From the NCBI RefSeq assembly GCF_028656935.1, contig NZ_JAMDGZ010000005.1, forward strand, positions 1-46,154: a DNA stretch of 46,154 nt, written 5' to 3'. Source of the stretch: Pseudomonas rubra (GTDB lineage Bacteria > Pseudomonadota > Gammaproteobacteria > Pseudomonadales > Pseudomonadaceae). Positions within the stretch are counted from its first letter, which is position 1; the number at the start of each line of letters is the position of its first letter. Under the pieces are notes generated by a model. It did no database searches. It had not been told where the DNA came from and saw only the letters and a list, made by a program, of their open reading frames with translations. Positions 16,753 through 27,657 of the stretch are shown in pieces. The position numbers and the translations under genes were made by a program.

Positions 16753-17798
16753 TGCTGAGCCTCGTAGATGCTTTCCCCAACCCATTCTCCCAAGCCTGCA
16801 GCACCGCTTCCCCCAGCAAGCGAGCCAGATCCGACCATTACAATTGCGCAAACAGCCGCACCAACGGGTCCGAACCCGCGGCACACCGCGACGGCTGCTC
16901 TGTTTCCGAAGAGTGCTCCTACTGTTCCGCCGGCGAGCCCACCGGAGAAACTACCCGTTTCGGTAAAGCGGATTTTCCTGCATTTCTCAGTCTCACCAGC
17001 CCGACACGCTTGTTGCACCTTTAACCAAGATGAAGTTCCACCCAATCCAATGCCGACATAACCACCGTACTTGAGATACTTGGCGGTCCTTGCCACCTGT
17101 TCCAGGTGCGTAGCATAGCCAGGAATCTGTCCGGCCCCACCGGCGCGGCTCCAGTGGTGCACCAGGCTGCGGGTGGAGATCCCCAAGCTCTTGCGTAAGC
17201 TCTCGTGATGACCCAGGTTGAGATGTTTCTTGAGGAAAATACTCTTCAGCTGTGCATCAAGCTGTTGGAAGAGCGCGCGCCGGGTATTGAAAAACGCTGT
17301 GCTGTTCAACCTGCCGCTGCGACTGAACTCACGCTGGTGCAACTGCTCGATACTGCGCAGTGTGCCCTCAATCTGCCTCAAACCCTTGTCCAGCATGTCT
17401 TTACCAATACCCATCGACAGGCTTGCAGTACCCAGCATGCCGGCGATTTCGGGAAGGTTGCGCATCATGAAGTCAGCTTCATGCGGGGTGAGTGCGGCCA
17501 GACTTTTGCGTACCTGGGCTGCAGCCGTCATCAGTTCTGCCTCTTCGCGGGTACAGGCGCTATCGATGTTTGGATCACCTATTACGAAGATCTCACCCGC
17601 TTTGAAACCAGTGGCAAAGGTCGGATTGAGTCGCTGCAGCCGAGCAATCAATTGCGCTCCATGCTCACTGGAAAGCTGAGTCAGTACCTGAGCACCGCTC
17701 ATGCTGCGCGGCACAATGTAGAAGCCTGGCTGCAATGTGCCGCTGGCGGCGGTTATCGCAGGAGGAGAGGGGAAAGCGGGGGATGGCGTCCTTGTCAT
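16749..17798 (-). CDS. Glycine-zipper protein, candidate pore-forming toxin
   Basis: 349 residues from ATG 17798 (AAGGAG 7 nt upstream; the in-frame upstream codon at 17849 is rejected). Residues 21-76 (QPGFYIVPRSMSGAQVLTQL, then LNPTFATGFKAGEIFVIGDP) look like a LysM-like or carrier-type module found at the start of several Pseudomonas secreted proteins. The middle (about 85-240) is helical and charged. The last 110 residues are Gly/Ala-rich (about 245-336; GGYVGIGLGG, SFSGGLAGGTVGALFG, GSGSLAGGSGAAGLG), a glycine-zipper region able to insert into membranes, with four Cys. No signal peptide. The stop overlaps the start of the small membrane protein. I infer a contact- or type VI-delivered toxin, but no secretion gene is in the window and the function is unproven. 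Confidence 0.75.
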   Translation of the reverse strand: MTRTPSPAFPSPPAITAASGTLQPGFYIVPRSMSGAQVLTQLSSEHGAQLIARLQRLNPTFATGFKAGEIFVIGDPNIDSACTREEAELMTAAAQVRKSLAALTPHEADFMMRNLPEIAGMLGTASLSMGIGKDMLDKGLRQIEGTLRSIEQLHQREFSRSGRLNSTAFFNTRRALFQQLDAQLKSIFLKKHLNLGHHESLRKSLGISTRSLVHHWSRAGGAGQIPGYATHLEQVARTAKYLKYGGYVGIGLGGTSSWLKVQQACRAGETEKCRKIRFTETGSFSGGLAGGTVGALFGNRAAVAVCRGFGPVGAAVCAIVMVGSGSLAGGSGAAGLGEWVGESIYEAQQ

Positions 17799-17955
17799 GA
17801 GCAGACTCCTTAGGCAAAGAGGTCCGGAACCTAGCACCGATAATCTCAATCTGAGGTACCGTTGGACGGACTCGGAAACGTCCCACGGACGACACAGATT
17901 TAGTCCGGGCGTACACCAGCAGTCACTGCCAATTGCGAGCCCGGTGGGAGCGGGT

Positions 17956-18032
17956 CTTGCCCCGCGATCGAGCGCGCAGCGGTCGCAATCCAGACAGCAT
18001 CAGGTCAACTGACTGCACTGGCCTTATCGCGG
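17956..18032 (+). repeat. Direct repeat, copy B (REP-containing)
   Basis: Second copy of the repeat at 16236-16312; it includes gcgcagcggtcgcaatccag without change. Its REP part (ccttatcgcgg) is interrupted by the hairpin element at 18033-18180 and resumes at 18184 (atcgcggggcaagcccgctc). Confidence 0.75.
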
Positions 18033-18180
18033 CATAGGTATCTACACATATCGCGATTGCATGTTAGCCGCCAGATTTTTTGGCCTCGACACGCACTCTC
18101 GCCTGGTGCCTGGCGAGAGTGCTTGTCGAGGCCGCAAGCCGGCGGTCTACATGCAATCGAGAGATGTGTAGATACCTATG
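18033..18180. mobile_element. 148-bp hairpin element inserted in a REP
   Basis: An almost complete palindrome: outer arms cataggtatctacacat (18033-18049) and atgtgtagatacctatg (18164-18180) are perfect complements, and the inner arms (gattgcatgt with acatgcaatc; ggcctcgac with gtcgaggcc; actctcgcc with ggcgagagt) continue to a loop at about 18104-18110. The flanks carry atcgcgg at 18026-18032 and 18184-18190, as expected for a 7-bp target duplication with 3 extra bases. It encodes nothing. Small hairpin-type (MITE-like) element is my inference; it could also act as a transcription barrier before kdp. Confidence 0.55.
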
Positions 18181-18217
18181 ATCATCGCGGGGCAAGCCCG
18201 CTCCTACACGTGTGTTA

Positions 18218-18234
18218 TTTACGCATTCTTTATG
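18218..18234 (+). promoter_or_regulatory. Candidate KdpE binding site
   Basis: TTTACG-N5-TTTATG is a direct repeat with an 11-bp period, 90 bp before kdpF. The E. coli kdp operator has the same design (TTTATA-N5-TTTACA). Use by the KdpE encoded at 25424-26122 is inference. Confidence 0.4.
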
Positions 18235-18323
18235 CCTGCCCCTGGCTCTGGGTCTCGTCCCTTTACAGCCGCTCTACCGACAATGACCGTCAACGGCACG
18301 TGCCGTAAGGACGGAGAGTTTTC

Positions 18324-18413
18324 ATGAGCATTCTGGACGGGGTGTCACTGCTTCTGGCAGTGGCGTTGATGATCTACCTGCTGGTCGCGCTGTTGCGCGC
18401 CAATCGGGGTTAG
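18324..18413 (+). CDS. kdpF: KdpF, small subunit of the Kdp potassium ATPase
   Basis: 29-residue single-helix membrane peptide (MSILDGVSLLLAVALMIYLL and a short basic tail RANRG) that stabilises the KdpFABC complex. GGAGAG lies upstream of ATG 18324. It is 8 bp before kdpA, the standard position. Too short for most automated ORF lists. Confidence 0.93.
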   Translation: MSILDGVSLLLAVALMIYLLVALLRANRG

Positions 18414-18421
18414 GAGCGACC

Positions 18422-20116
18422 ATGCACAGTTACGATTACGCGTTGCTGCTGGCGTTCTTTGCGCTGGTACTGCTCCCGGCACCCTTGCTCGGGCGTTTCT
18501 ATTTCAAGGTGATGGAAGGCCAGCGCACCTGGCTGTCGCCGCTGCTGGGGCCGGTCGAGCGGGTGTGCTACCGGCTGGCCGGGGTCGATGCCGGCAAGGA
18601 GCAGAGTTGGCAGCAGTACACCCTGGCCTTGCTGGCCTTCAACTTCGCAGGCTTCGTGCTGGTGTTCGCCGTGCTGCAGTTGCAGGGTTACCTGCCGCTC
18701 AACCCGCAGCACCTGGCGGGGCAGGAGTGGTCGCTGGCGTTCAACACGGCGGTGAGCTTTGTCACCAACACCAACTGGCAGTCCTATAGCGGCGAAGCCT
18801 CGGTCAGCTACTTGAGCCAGATGCTCGGCCTGACTGTGCAGAACTTTGTCAGCGCCGCCACCGGCCTGGCTGTATTGGTCGCGCTGTGCCGTGGCATTGC
18901 CCGCCGTTCGGCCAAGACTCTGGGCAATTTCTGGGTCGACATGACCCGCGCCACCCTCTACGGCCTGTTGCCGCTGTGCCTGCTGCTGGCCTTGCTGCTG
19001 GTGTGGCAGGGCGTGCCGCAAACCTTCGCTGACTACGTACATGCGCTGACTCTGCAGGGCGCCGACCAGACCATCCCGCTGGGCCCGGCCGCCAGTCAGA
19101 TCGCGATCAAGCAACTGGGCACCAACGGCGGCGGCTTTTTCGGCGTCAACTCGGCGCACCCGTTCGAGAACCCTACCGCCTGGAGCAACCTGTTCGAGGT
19201 GGCCTCGATCATCCTGATTCCGGTGGCCCTGGTCTTCACCTTCGGCCATTACGTCAAGGACATGCGCCAGAGTCGGGCGATCATTGCCGGCATGCTGGCG
19301 CTGTTCCTGATCGGTGGCGGCACCGCGCTGTGGAGCGAGTACCAGGCCAACCCGACGTTGAGCAGCCCGCTGGTTGAACAGACCGCGCCGCTCGAAGGCA
19401 AGGAAAGCCGCTTCGCCACCACCGCCAGCGTGCTCTGGACGGTCACCACCACCGCCGCCTCGAACGGTTCGGTGAACAACATGCACGACAGCCTCAACCC
19501 GCTCAGCGGCATGGTCGCGCTGGTCAACATGATGGTTGGCGAGGTGATCTTCGGCGGTGTCGGTGCCGGGCTCTACGGCATGCTGCTCAACGTGCTGATC
19601 GCGGTGTTCCTGGCCGGTCTGATGATTGGCCGGACCCCGGAATACCTGGGCAAGAAACTGCAGGCACGGGAAGTGCAACTGCTGGTGGCCACCTTGTTGG
19701 TGATGCCTGTCGGCGTGCTGGTGCTCGGTGCCCTGGCCGCCAGCCTGCCAGGACCTGCGGCGGCGATCAGCAACCCTGGCGCCCATGGCTTCAGTCAACT
19801 GCTGTACGCCTACACCTCGGCCAGCGCCAACAACGGTTCGGCCTTTGCCGGCCTGGGTGCCAATACCACCTTCCACAACCTGATGATTGGCCTGGGCATG
19901 CTCATCGGCCGCTTCGGCTACATCCTGCCAGTACTGGCCCTGGCCGGTAGCCTGGCGCTGAAAAAATCCGCACCCGTGGGGCAGAACAGCTTCCCGACCC
20001 ATGGCCCGCTGTTCGTCACCTTGCTGGTGGTGACCATTCTATTGATCGGTGGCCTGACCTTCCTGCCGGCCCTGGCCCTGGGGCCAGTGACCGAATACCT
20101 GAGCCTGGGCTTGTGA
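18422..20116 (+). CDS. kdpA: KdpA, potassium-channel subunit of the Kdp ATPase
   Basis: 564-residue polytopic inner-membrane protein that selects K+ and passes it to KdpB. Selectivity-filter segments are recognisable in the fourfold pseudo-repeat ([57 protein letters not shown]). Length is normal for the family (about 557 in E. coli). Second gene of kdpFABC; start ATG 18422 has GGAGCGACC just before it. Confidence 0.97.
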   Translation: MHSYDYALLLAFFALVLLPAPLLGRFYFKVMEGQRTWLSPLLGPVERVCYRLAGVDAGKEQSWQQYTLALLAFNFAGFVLVFAVLQLQGYLPLNPQHLAGQEWSLAFNTAVSFVTNTNWQSYSGEASVSYLSQMLGLTVQNFVSAATGLAVLVALCRGIARRSAKTLGNFWVDMTRATLYGLLPLCLLLALLLVWQGVPQTFADYVHALTLQGADQTIPLGPAASQIAIKQLGTNGGGFFGVNSAHPFENPTAWSNLFEVASIILIPVALVFTFGHYVKDMRQSRAIIAGMLALFLIGGGTALWSEYQANPTLSSPLVEQTAPLEGKESRFATTASVLWTVTTTAASNGSVNNMHDSLNPLSGMVALVNMMVGEVIFGGVGAGLYGMLLNVLIAVFLAGLMIGRTPEYLGKKLQAREVQLLVATLLVMPVGVLVLGALAASLPGPAAAISNPGAHGFSQLLYAYTSASANNGSAFAGLGANTTFHNLMIGLGMLIGRFGYILPVLALAGSLALKKSAPVGQNSFPTHGPLFVTLLVVTILLIGGLTFLPALALGPVTEYLSLGL

Positions 20117-20126
20117 GGAGCGATTC

Positions 20127-22181
<2,055 letters not shown>

Positions 22182-22196
22182 ACCAAGGAGATGACC

Positions 22197-22757
22197 ATGA
22201 CTACACACATTCGTCCGGCCCTGAGCCTGATCCTGTTGATGACCCTGATTACCGGCGCGGTATACCCGCTGGTGGTCACTGGCATCGCCCAAGTGGCCTT
22301 CCCGCAGCAGGCCAATGGCAGCCTGCTGCGCGATGAGCAGGGCCAGGTGCGTGGCTCGCAGTTGATCGCGCAACGCTTCGAGGGTGATGCCTGGTTCCAG
22401 TCGCGGCCATCGGCCGGTGACTACGCCACGGTGTCGAGCAGCGCCAGCAACCTGGCGCCGAGCAACCCGGCGCTGGCCGAGCGGGTCAAGAACAGCGCCG
22501 CGCAGTTGTACGTCGAAGCGCAGGGGCCGGTGCCGCTGGCCTTGCTCACCACCTCGGGCAGCGGCCTGGATCCGCACCTCTCGCCAACTGCGGTGGCCTA
22601 TCAGCTGCCGCGGGTGGCAGCAGCGCGCAAGGTTGCGCCCGAGGCCTTGCAAGTCCTGGTCGAGCAGTCCACCCTGCACCCCTTGATCGGCCCGCCGGTG
22701 GTCAATGTACTGGCCTTGAACAACGCCCTTGAGCGTTTGTCGCCGACGTCGAAATAA
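22197..22757 (+). CDS. kdpC: KdpC, accessory subunit of the Kdp ATPase
   Basis: 186 residues: one N-terminal membrane helix (about 5-25, [20 protein letters not shown]) and a periplasmic domain with [10 protein letters not shown] and [11 protein letters not shown] choose ATG 22197 because AAGGAG (22185-22190) abuts the ATG at 22191 but is 6 nt from the second. KdpC supports KdpB function and assembly. Spaced 15 bp after kdpB and 9 bp before kdpD. Confidence 0.96.
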   Translation: MTTHIRPALSLILLMTLITGAVYPLVVTGIAQVAFPQQANGSLLRDEQGQVRGSQLIAQRFEGDAWFQSRPSAGDYATVSSSASNLAPSNPALAERVKNSAAQLYVEAQGPVPLALLTTSGSGLDPHLSPTAVAYQLPRVAAARKVAPEALQVLVEQSTLHPLIGPPVVNVLALNNALERLSPTSK

Positions 22758-22766
22758 GGACAGGCA

Positions 22767-25427
22767 GTGAGCATGAGCAATTCCGAACGCGCCGATGCGT
22801 TGTTGGCCGGGCTGCCGCGCGAGGGGCGCGGCCGGCTCAAGGTATTTCTGGGGGCGGCGCCTGGGGTGGGCAAGACTTACGCCATGCTCCAGGCCGCCCA
22901 TGCCCAGCAGCGCCAGGGTGTGGCGCTGCTGGCGGCAGTGGTCGAGACCCATGGGCGCGCTGAAACCGAGGCACTGCTGGGCGGTCTGCCCCAGCAGCCA
23001 CTGCTGCGCAGCGAGTACCGTGGCATGCAGCTCGAAGAGATGGACCTTGACGGTCTGCTCAAGGCTCGCCCGCAACTGGTGCTGGTCGATGAACTGGCCC
23101 ACAGCAACGCGCCCGGCAGCCGCCACGCCAAGCGCTGGCAGGATGTCCAGGAGCTGTTGGCCGCCGGCATCGACATCTACACCACGGTCAACGTCCAGCA
23201 CCTGGAAAGCCTCAACGATCAGGTGCGCGGCATTACCGGCGTGCAGGTGCGCGAAACCCTGCCGGACTGGGTCTTGCAGGAAGCCTTCGAACTGGTGCTG
23301 ATCGACCTGCCGCCGCGCGAGCTGCTTGAACGCCTGCGCGAAGGCAAGGTGTATGTGCCGGAGCAGGCGCGGGCGGCGATCGATGCATTCTTCACCCAGA
23401 CCAACCTGACTGCCCTGCGCGAGCTGGCGATGCAGACGGCCGCCGCCCAGGTCGATGCCGACCTGGCCCACGGTTACCGTCAGTTGGGTCAGGATGCGCC
23501 GGCGTTGCGCGGGCGGCTGCTGGTCGGTGTCGATGGTGATGCCCAGGCCGAACGCCTGGTGCGCCACGCCAGCCGGGTGGCGCAACGGCGTCATTTGCCC
23601 TGGACCCTGGTCCACGTCGACAACGGCCGCTTGCGTGACGAAGCGGCCCGCCAGCGCCTGCAGGCGGCTCAGCAACTGGCGGAACGCCTGGGCGGGGAAG
23701 TGGTGCTGCTGCGCGCCGGCGAGGTGGCCAGGACCCTGATCCAGCATGCCCTGGAGCGGCGCGCCAGCCTGGTGCTGGTCGGCCAGTCGCGTGACCGCCT
23801 GCGTCGGCGTCTGTTCGGTGCCGGGGTGGCGACACGCTTGCTGCGTGACGCCCACGGCCTGGAAATCAACGTGCTTGACCGCGACACCCAGCCCGAGCCA
23901 CCGAGCGCGGCGGTGAAAAAGGTCTGGGTCTGGCGCCATTACCTGTTGGCATTCGCCGCCACTGTCCTGGCCACGGGCCTGGCCTGGGCGGTGGCCAGCG
24001 TGCTGGCCTTGCCGAACATTTCCCTGGTGTTCCTCGCCGCGGTGTTGCTGGTGGCGGTGCGCAGTAGCCTGGGCCCGGCGCTGGCCTGTGCGGTGATGTC
24101 GTTCCTGGCCTACGACTTTCTGTTCATTCCGCCGAATTTCTCCTTCAGCATCCAGCGTGAAGAGGACGTGCTGACCTCGCTGTTTTTCCTGCTGATGGCG
24201 GCGCTCACCGGCAACCTTGCCGCGCGCCAGCGTCGGCAGTTGCAGGCCCTGCGTGAAACCCAGGAGCAGACCAGCCAGTTGCTCGACCTGTCGCGCAAAC
24301 TGACCGCCGCCACCGACCGCCAGGCGGTGTTCACCGCCGCCGGGCAGCATCTGGACGGTTGGCAGGATTTGCAGGTGTGCCTGCTTGAGCGCGACGCCGA
24401 GGGCCGCCTGCAGGTGGCCAGTGGCGGTAACCTGCAGTTCAGCGATAACGAGCGCGCCGCTGCCGACTGGGCCTGGCAGCACGACCAGGCGGCAGGGCTG
24501 GGCAGCGACACCTTGCCCAATGGCCGCTGGTGGTGGTGGCCGTTGTCGGTGGACGATGCGCGCCTGGCGCTGCTCGGTGTGCGGCCGCGCAAGGGCGAGC
24601 AATTGACGGCCCAGCATTGCCGCCTGCTCAAGGCCCTGAGCCAGCCGCTGGCCCAGGCCCTGGCCCGGGCGCGGTTGGCCGAGCAGCTGGAATCGGCGCG
24701 TTTGCATGGCGAAACCGAGCAACTGCGCAGCGCCTTGCTGGCGTCGGTGTCCCACGACCTGCGCACGCCGCTGACGGCAATGCGTGGCAGCATCGACAGC
24801 CTGTTGGCCCTTGGCGAGGCGATTCCCAGGGCCGATCGCCAGGAGTTGCTCGAAGGCACCCGTAACGAAGCCGAACGCCTGGATCGCTACATCCAGAACC
24901 TGCTCGACATGACCCGCCTGGGTCATGGCGGGCTCAAGCTTGCCCGCGACTGGGTGGCGCCAAGCGACATCGTCGGCAGCGCGCTGAACCGCCTGCGGGT
25001 AGTGCTGGCGCCGTTGCAGTTGCGCACGCAAGTGCCGGCCGAGTTACCGTTGCTATTCGTGCATGCGGCGCTGATCGAGCAAGCGCTGATCAATGTGCTG
25101 GAGAACGCCGCGCGTTTTTCGCCGGCGGCGGGGCGTCTGGATCTGCAGGTCAGCGTTGACGAGCAGATGCTCTGCTTTGCCGTCAGCGATGAAGGGCCGG
25201 GGATTCCGGTGGCGGATCGCGAGCGCATCTTCGACATGTTCTACACCGCAGCTCGCGGTGATCGGGGCGGGCAGGGCACGGGCCTGGGGCTGGCGATCTG
25301 TCAGGGCATGATCGGTGCCCACGGCGGGCACATCCGGGTCGCTGACGGTATCGATGGCAAGGGCACTTGCATCATTCTATGCTTGCCGCTGCCAACCCAA
25401 CCCGAGCCTGAAAGCGAAGCCCCATGA
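22767..25427 (+). CDS. kdpD: KdpD, sensor histidine kinase for potassium limitation
   Basis: 886-residue membrane kinase. Order: KdpD N-terminal domain with Walker A (GAAPGVGKT, about 28-36) and VDELAHSNAPGSRH; a universal-stress-protein-like domain (about 250-370); four membrane helices (about 395-485); GAF-like segment; HisKA with the phospho-acceptor in SVSHDLRTPLTAM (about 663); HATPase (NVLENAARFSP, DEGPGIP, GTGLGLAIC). It starts with GTG 22767 (AAGGA 6 nt upstream; the ATG at 22773 is too far). The stop overlaps kdpE by 4 bp, so KdpD and KdpE are translationally coupled and follow kdpFABC in one transcript or a nested one. Confidence 0.97.
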   Translation: MSMSNSERADALLAGLPREGRGRLKVFLGAAPGVGKTYAMLQAAHAQQRQGVALLAAVVETHGRAETEALLGGLPQQPLLRSEYRGMQLEEMDLDGLLKARPQLVLVDELAHSNAPGSRHAKRWQDVQELLAAGIDIYTTVNVQHLESLNDQVRGITGVQVRETLPDWVLQEAFELVLIDLPPRELLERLREGKVYVPEQARAAIDAFFTQTNLTALRELAMQTAAAQVDADLAHGYRQLGQDAPALRGRLLVGVDGDAQAERLVRHASRVAQRRHLPWTLVHVDNGRLRDEAARQRLQAAQQLAERLGGEVVLLRAGEVARTLIQHALERRASLVLVGQSRDRLRRRLFGAGVATRLLRDAHGLEINVLDRDTQPEPPSAAVKKVWVWRHYLLAFAATVLATGLAWAVASVLALPNISLVFLAAVLLVAVRSSLGPALACAVMSFLAYDFLFIPPNFSFSIQREEDVLTSLFFLLMAALTGNLAARQRRQLQALRETQEQTSQLLDLSRKLTAATDRQAVFTAAGQHLDGWQDLQVCLLERDAEGRLQVASGGNLQFSDNERAAADWAWQHDQAAGLGSDTLPNGRWWWWPLSVDDARLALLGVRPRKGEQLTAQHCRLLKALSQPLAQALARARLAEQLESARLHGETEQLRSALLASVSHDLRTPLTAMRGSIDSLLALGEAIPRADRQELLEGTRNEAERLDRYIQNLLDMTRLGHGGLKLARDWVAPSDIVGSALNRLRVVLAPLQLRTQVPAELPLLFVHAALIEQALINVLENAARFSPAAGRLDLQVSVDEQMLCFAVSDEGPGIPVADRERIFDMFYTAARGDRGGQGTGLGLAICQGMIGAHGGHIRVADGIDGKGTCIILCLPLPTQPEPESEAP

Positions 25428-26122
25428 GCCAGAGCGCGACCCTGCTGGTCATCGATGACGAACCGCAAATCCGCAAGTTCCTGCGTATCAGCCTCAGCTC
25501 TCAGGGCTACAAGGTGGTGGAGGCCGGCACCGGCGCCGAGGGCCTGACCCAGGCGGCACTGGCGCGCCCTGACCTGGTGGTGCTTGACCTCGGCCTGCCG
25601 GACATGGACGGCCAACAGGTGTTGCGCGAACTGCGCGAATGGAGCGCGGTGCCGGTGCTGGTGCTGTCGGTGCGCGCCAGTGAAATCCAGAAGGTCGAGG
25701 CGCTGGACAATGGCGCCAACGATTATGTGACCAAGCCCTTTGGCATTCAGGAGTTCCTCGCCCGGGTGCGCGCGCTGCTGCGCCAGGCGCCGCAGGCGTC
25801 GGCGACCGCTGCGGCGCTGAGCTTCGGGCCGCTGACCGTTGACCTGGCGTTTCGCCGGGTGAGCCTGGACGGTGTCGAGGTGGCGCTGACCCGCAAGGAG
25901 TATGCACTGCTGGCGCAATTGGCCAGCCACCCGGGGCGGGTGATCACCCAGCAGCAATTGCTCAAGGACATCTGGGGGCCGACCCATGTCGATGACAGCC
26001 ATTACCTGCGCATCGTCGTCGCCCATGTGCGGCAGAAGCTGGGCGATGATCCGACGGCGCCACGGTTCATCGTGACTGAGCCTGGGGTGGGGTACAGGTT
26101 GATTGGGCCGGAACAGAATTAA
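25424..26122 (+). CDS. kdpE: KdpE, response regulator
   Basis: 232 residues: receiver domain with acidic pair DDE (about 10-12), phospho-acceptor Asp in VVLDLGLPDMDG, and the Lys in VTKPF; then an OmpR-type winged helix (ALTRKEYALLAQLASHPGRV through VGYRLIGPE). It activates kdpFABC when phosphorylated by KdpD. A likely site is at 18218-18234. The ATG overlaps the kdpD stop (ATGA). Confidence 0.97.
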   Translation: MSQSATLLVIDDEPQIRKFLRISLSSQGYKVVEAGTGAEGLTQAALARPDLVVLDLGLPDMDGQQVLRELREWSAVPVLVLSVRASEIQKVEALDNGANDYVTKPFGIQEFLARVRALLRQAPQASATAAALSFGPLTVDLAFRRVSLDGVEVALTRKEYALLAQLASHPGRVITQQQLLKDIWGPTHVDDSHYLRIVVAHVRQKLGDDPTAPRFIVTEPGVGYRLIGPEQN

Positions 26123-26128
26123 TGGCCC

Positions 26129-26154
26129 TGTGGGAGCGGGCTTGCCCCGCGATG
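26129..26154. repeat. Single REP element
   Basis: tgggagcgggcttgccccgc and the following gatgc form a short imperfect hairpin of the Pseudomonas REP type. It lies in the 42-bp gap between the convergent kdpE and patatin genes and may help end both transcripts. Confidence 0.7.
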
Positions 26155-26164
26155 CTTTTAGCCA

Positions 26165-27205
26165 TCAACGCCGCTCCGCCTCATAGTTATCCAGGGTGTC
26201 GCGGGCAATCTCCCTGCCCAGGGCGATCAGCTCCGGCGCCTTGTAGAACTCGAAGAAGCGGCACACCCGCTTGGGCACGTTGATCAGCACATCCGGCGGA
26301 TAACCGGCGATCTTGTACTGCGCAAGTGAAGTTTGCATCACCTCGAAACTCTGGTTGATCAAGTCCAGCAGCGACGCCGGCCCGACGTTGTCGATGATGA
26401 ACGAGCCGGTTGCCGATTTCGGCGCGCCTTCGGCTTCCGGGGCTGCCGCCGGTTGCTGGGCTTCGGGGGCAGCGGCATCGCTGAGCCAGGGGTTGGGGAT
26501 CTGCGCGGCCTCAGGCTGCAGCCCTTGTTCCAGGCGCATCAGTTCCTCGGCCGGTTTGCGCCGGAACGGCAGGTGCGAACCCAGTGAGCTGATCAGGTTG
26601 TCAAAGCGCAGCTTGAACGCCGCCGGACGCTCGATCACCGGCAGTTGGTACTGTTTCTGGTTGGTCGAGTTGAGGTTGACGGCGATGATCAGGTCGCAGT
26701 GGCTGGACACCACCGGAATGATCGGCAAGGGGTTGAGGATGCCGCCATCGACCAGCATGCGGTTACCTTGCACCACCGGGGTGAACAGGCTGGGAATCGC
26801 AGCCGAGGCGCGCATGGCCTGGTGCAGGCAGCCTTCCTGGAACCAGATTTCCTGCTGGTTGGTCAGGTCGGTGGCCACTGCCGTGTAGGGGATACGCAGC
26901 TCTTCGATATTGATGTCACCCACGATCTTGCGAATCTGGCCGAAGACTTTCTCGCCGCGAATCGCGCCGAGGCGAAAGCTCACATCCACCAGGCGCAGCA
27001 CGTCCAGGTAGTCCAGGCTTTCGATCCAGTTGCGATAGTCATCGAGCTTTCCGGCGGCATAGATCCCGCCAATCACCGCGCCCATGGAACAACCGGCAAT
27101 ACAGGCGATGTCATAGCCACGCCGCTCGATTTCCTCGATCACGCCGATGTGGGCATAGCCCCGGGCCCCGCCTGAACCCAGAACCAGTGCGACACGCTTT
27201 TTCAT
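26165..27205 (-). CDS. Patatin-like phospholipase (RssA-like)
   Basis: 346 residues from ATG 27205 (GGGGA 7-8 nt upstream); the ORF reads 9 codons further without support. The patatin catalytic dyad is present: Ser in GCSMG of the nucleophile elbow and Asp in VDGG; the oxyanion loop is GSGGARGYAHIG at residues 10-21. It should hydrolyse phospholipid or lysophospholipid esters in the cytoplasm or at the inner membrane. The C-terminal 110 residues include a Pro/Ala/Glu-rich linker (AAAPEAQQPAAAPEAEGAPK) and a helical tail beyond the usual RssA length of about 300. Convergent with kdpE. Confidence 0.92.
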   Translation of the reverse strand: MKKRVALVLGSGGARGYAHIGVIEEIERRGYDIACIAGCSMGAVIGGIYAAGKLDDYRNWIESLDYLDVLRLVDVSFRLGAIRGEKVFGQIRKIVGDINIEELRIPYTAVATDLTNQQEIWFQEGCLHQAMRASAAIPSLFTPVVQGNRMLVDGGILNPLPIIPVVSSHCDLIIAVNLNSTNQKQYQLPVIERPAAFKLRFDNLISSLGSHLPFRRKPAEELMRLEQGLQPEAAQIPNPWLSDAAAPEAQQPAAAPEAEGAPKSATGSFIIDNVGPASLLDLINQSFEVMQTSLAQYKIAGYPPDVLINVPKRVCRFFEFYKAPELIALGREIARDTLDNYEAERR

Positions 27206-27363
27206 GATGCTTCCCCGGTGTTGTGCTTCCATGGTCTAACAATGCACCTAATCATGGCTGTGCTTCAATCGTCGCTGGCGCTGCGCTACGCTGATCAGGG
27301 CACTTTTCTCGCGGTTTGCCGTCGAACGCGCCACCCTGAACTTTTTCTTTTGAGGTATTGCCG

Positions 27364-27642
27364 ATGAAAGCCTGGATTTGTCTGCCCCTGATTGCCCTGG
27401 TCCTGACCGGTTGCGCTGGCAAGACAGCCTACCGCGACAGCTGCGCCAATCAGCTGGACTCGGCCTGGAAGGAGCTCGACCTGGCCAAGGCCGAAGGTTT
27501 TGCCGGTACTGTCAGTTACTCCAAGGCGCTGTCGCTGTTGACCGGGGCCAAGACCCAGCAGCAGTTCGAAGCGTTCGAGGGCTGTAGCAAGAAGGCCGAG
27601 AAGGCCCGGTTCTATGTTCGCGAGTCCCGTGCCGGGCGTTGA
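27364..27642 (+). CDS. Small lipoprotein
   Basis: 92 residues from ATG 27364 (GAGG 8 nt upstream). Lipoprotein signal peptide with lipobox LTGC, giving a mature protein of about 76 residues that is charged and helical (DSAWKELDLAKAEGFAG, SYSKALSLLTGAKTQQQFE). Two mature Cys (CANQ and GCSKK) could form a disulfide. Many pseudomonads have this gene as a hypothetical protein; no function is known to me. It is 15 bp before the CHAD gene, so they are probably co-transcribed. Confidence 0.85.
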   Translation: MKAWICLPLIALVLTGCAGKTAYRDSCANQLDSAWKELDLAKAEGFAGTVSYSKALSLLTGAKTQQQFEAFEGCSKKAEKARFYVRESRAGR

Positions 27643-27657
27643 TTACAGGAGTAGACC

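Noticed and set aside
16354..18190. Insertion sequence or prophage remnant
   Set aside because: No transposase, integrase or phage gene is present; only repeats and the two orphan genes.
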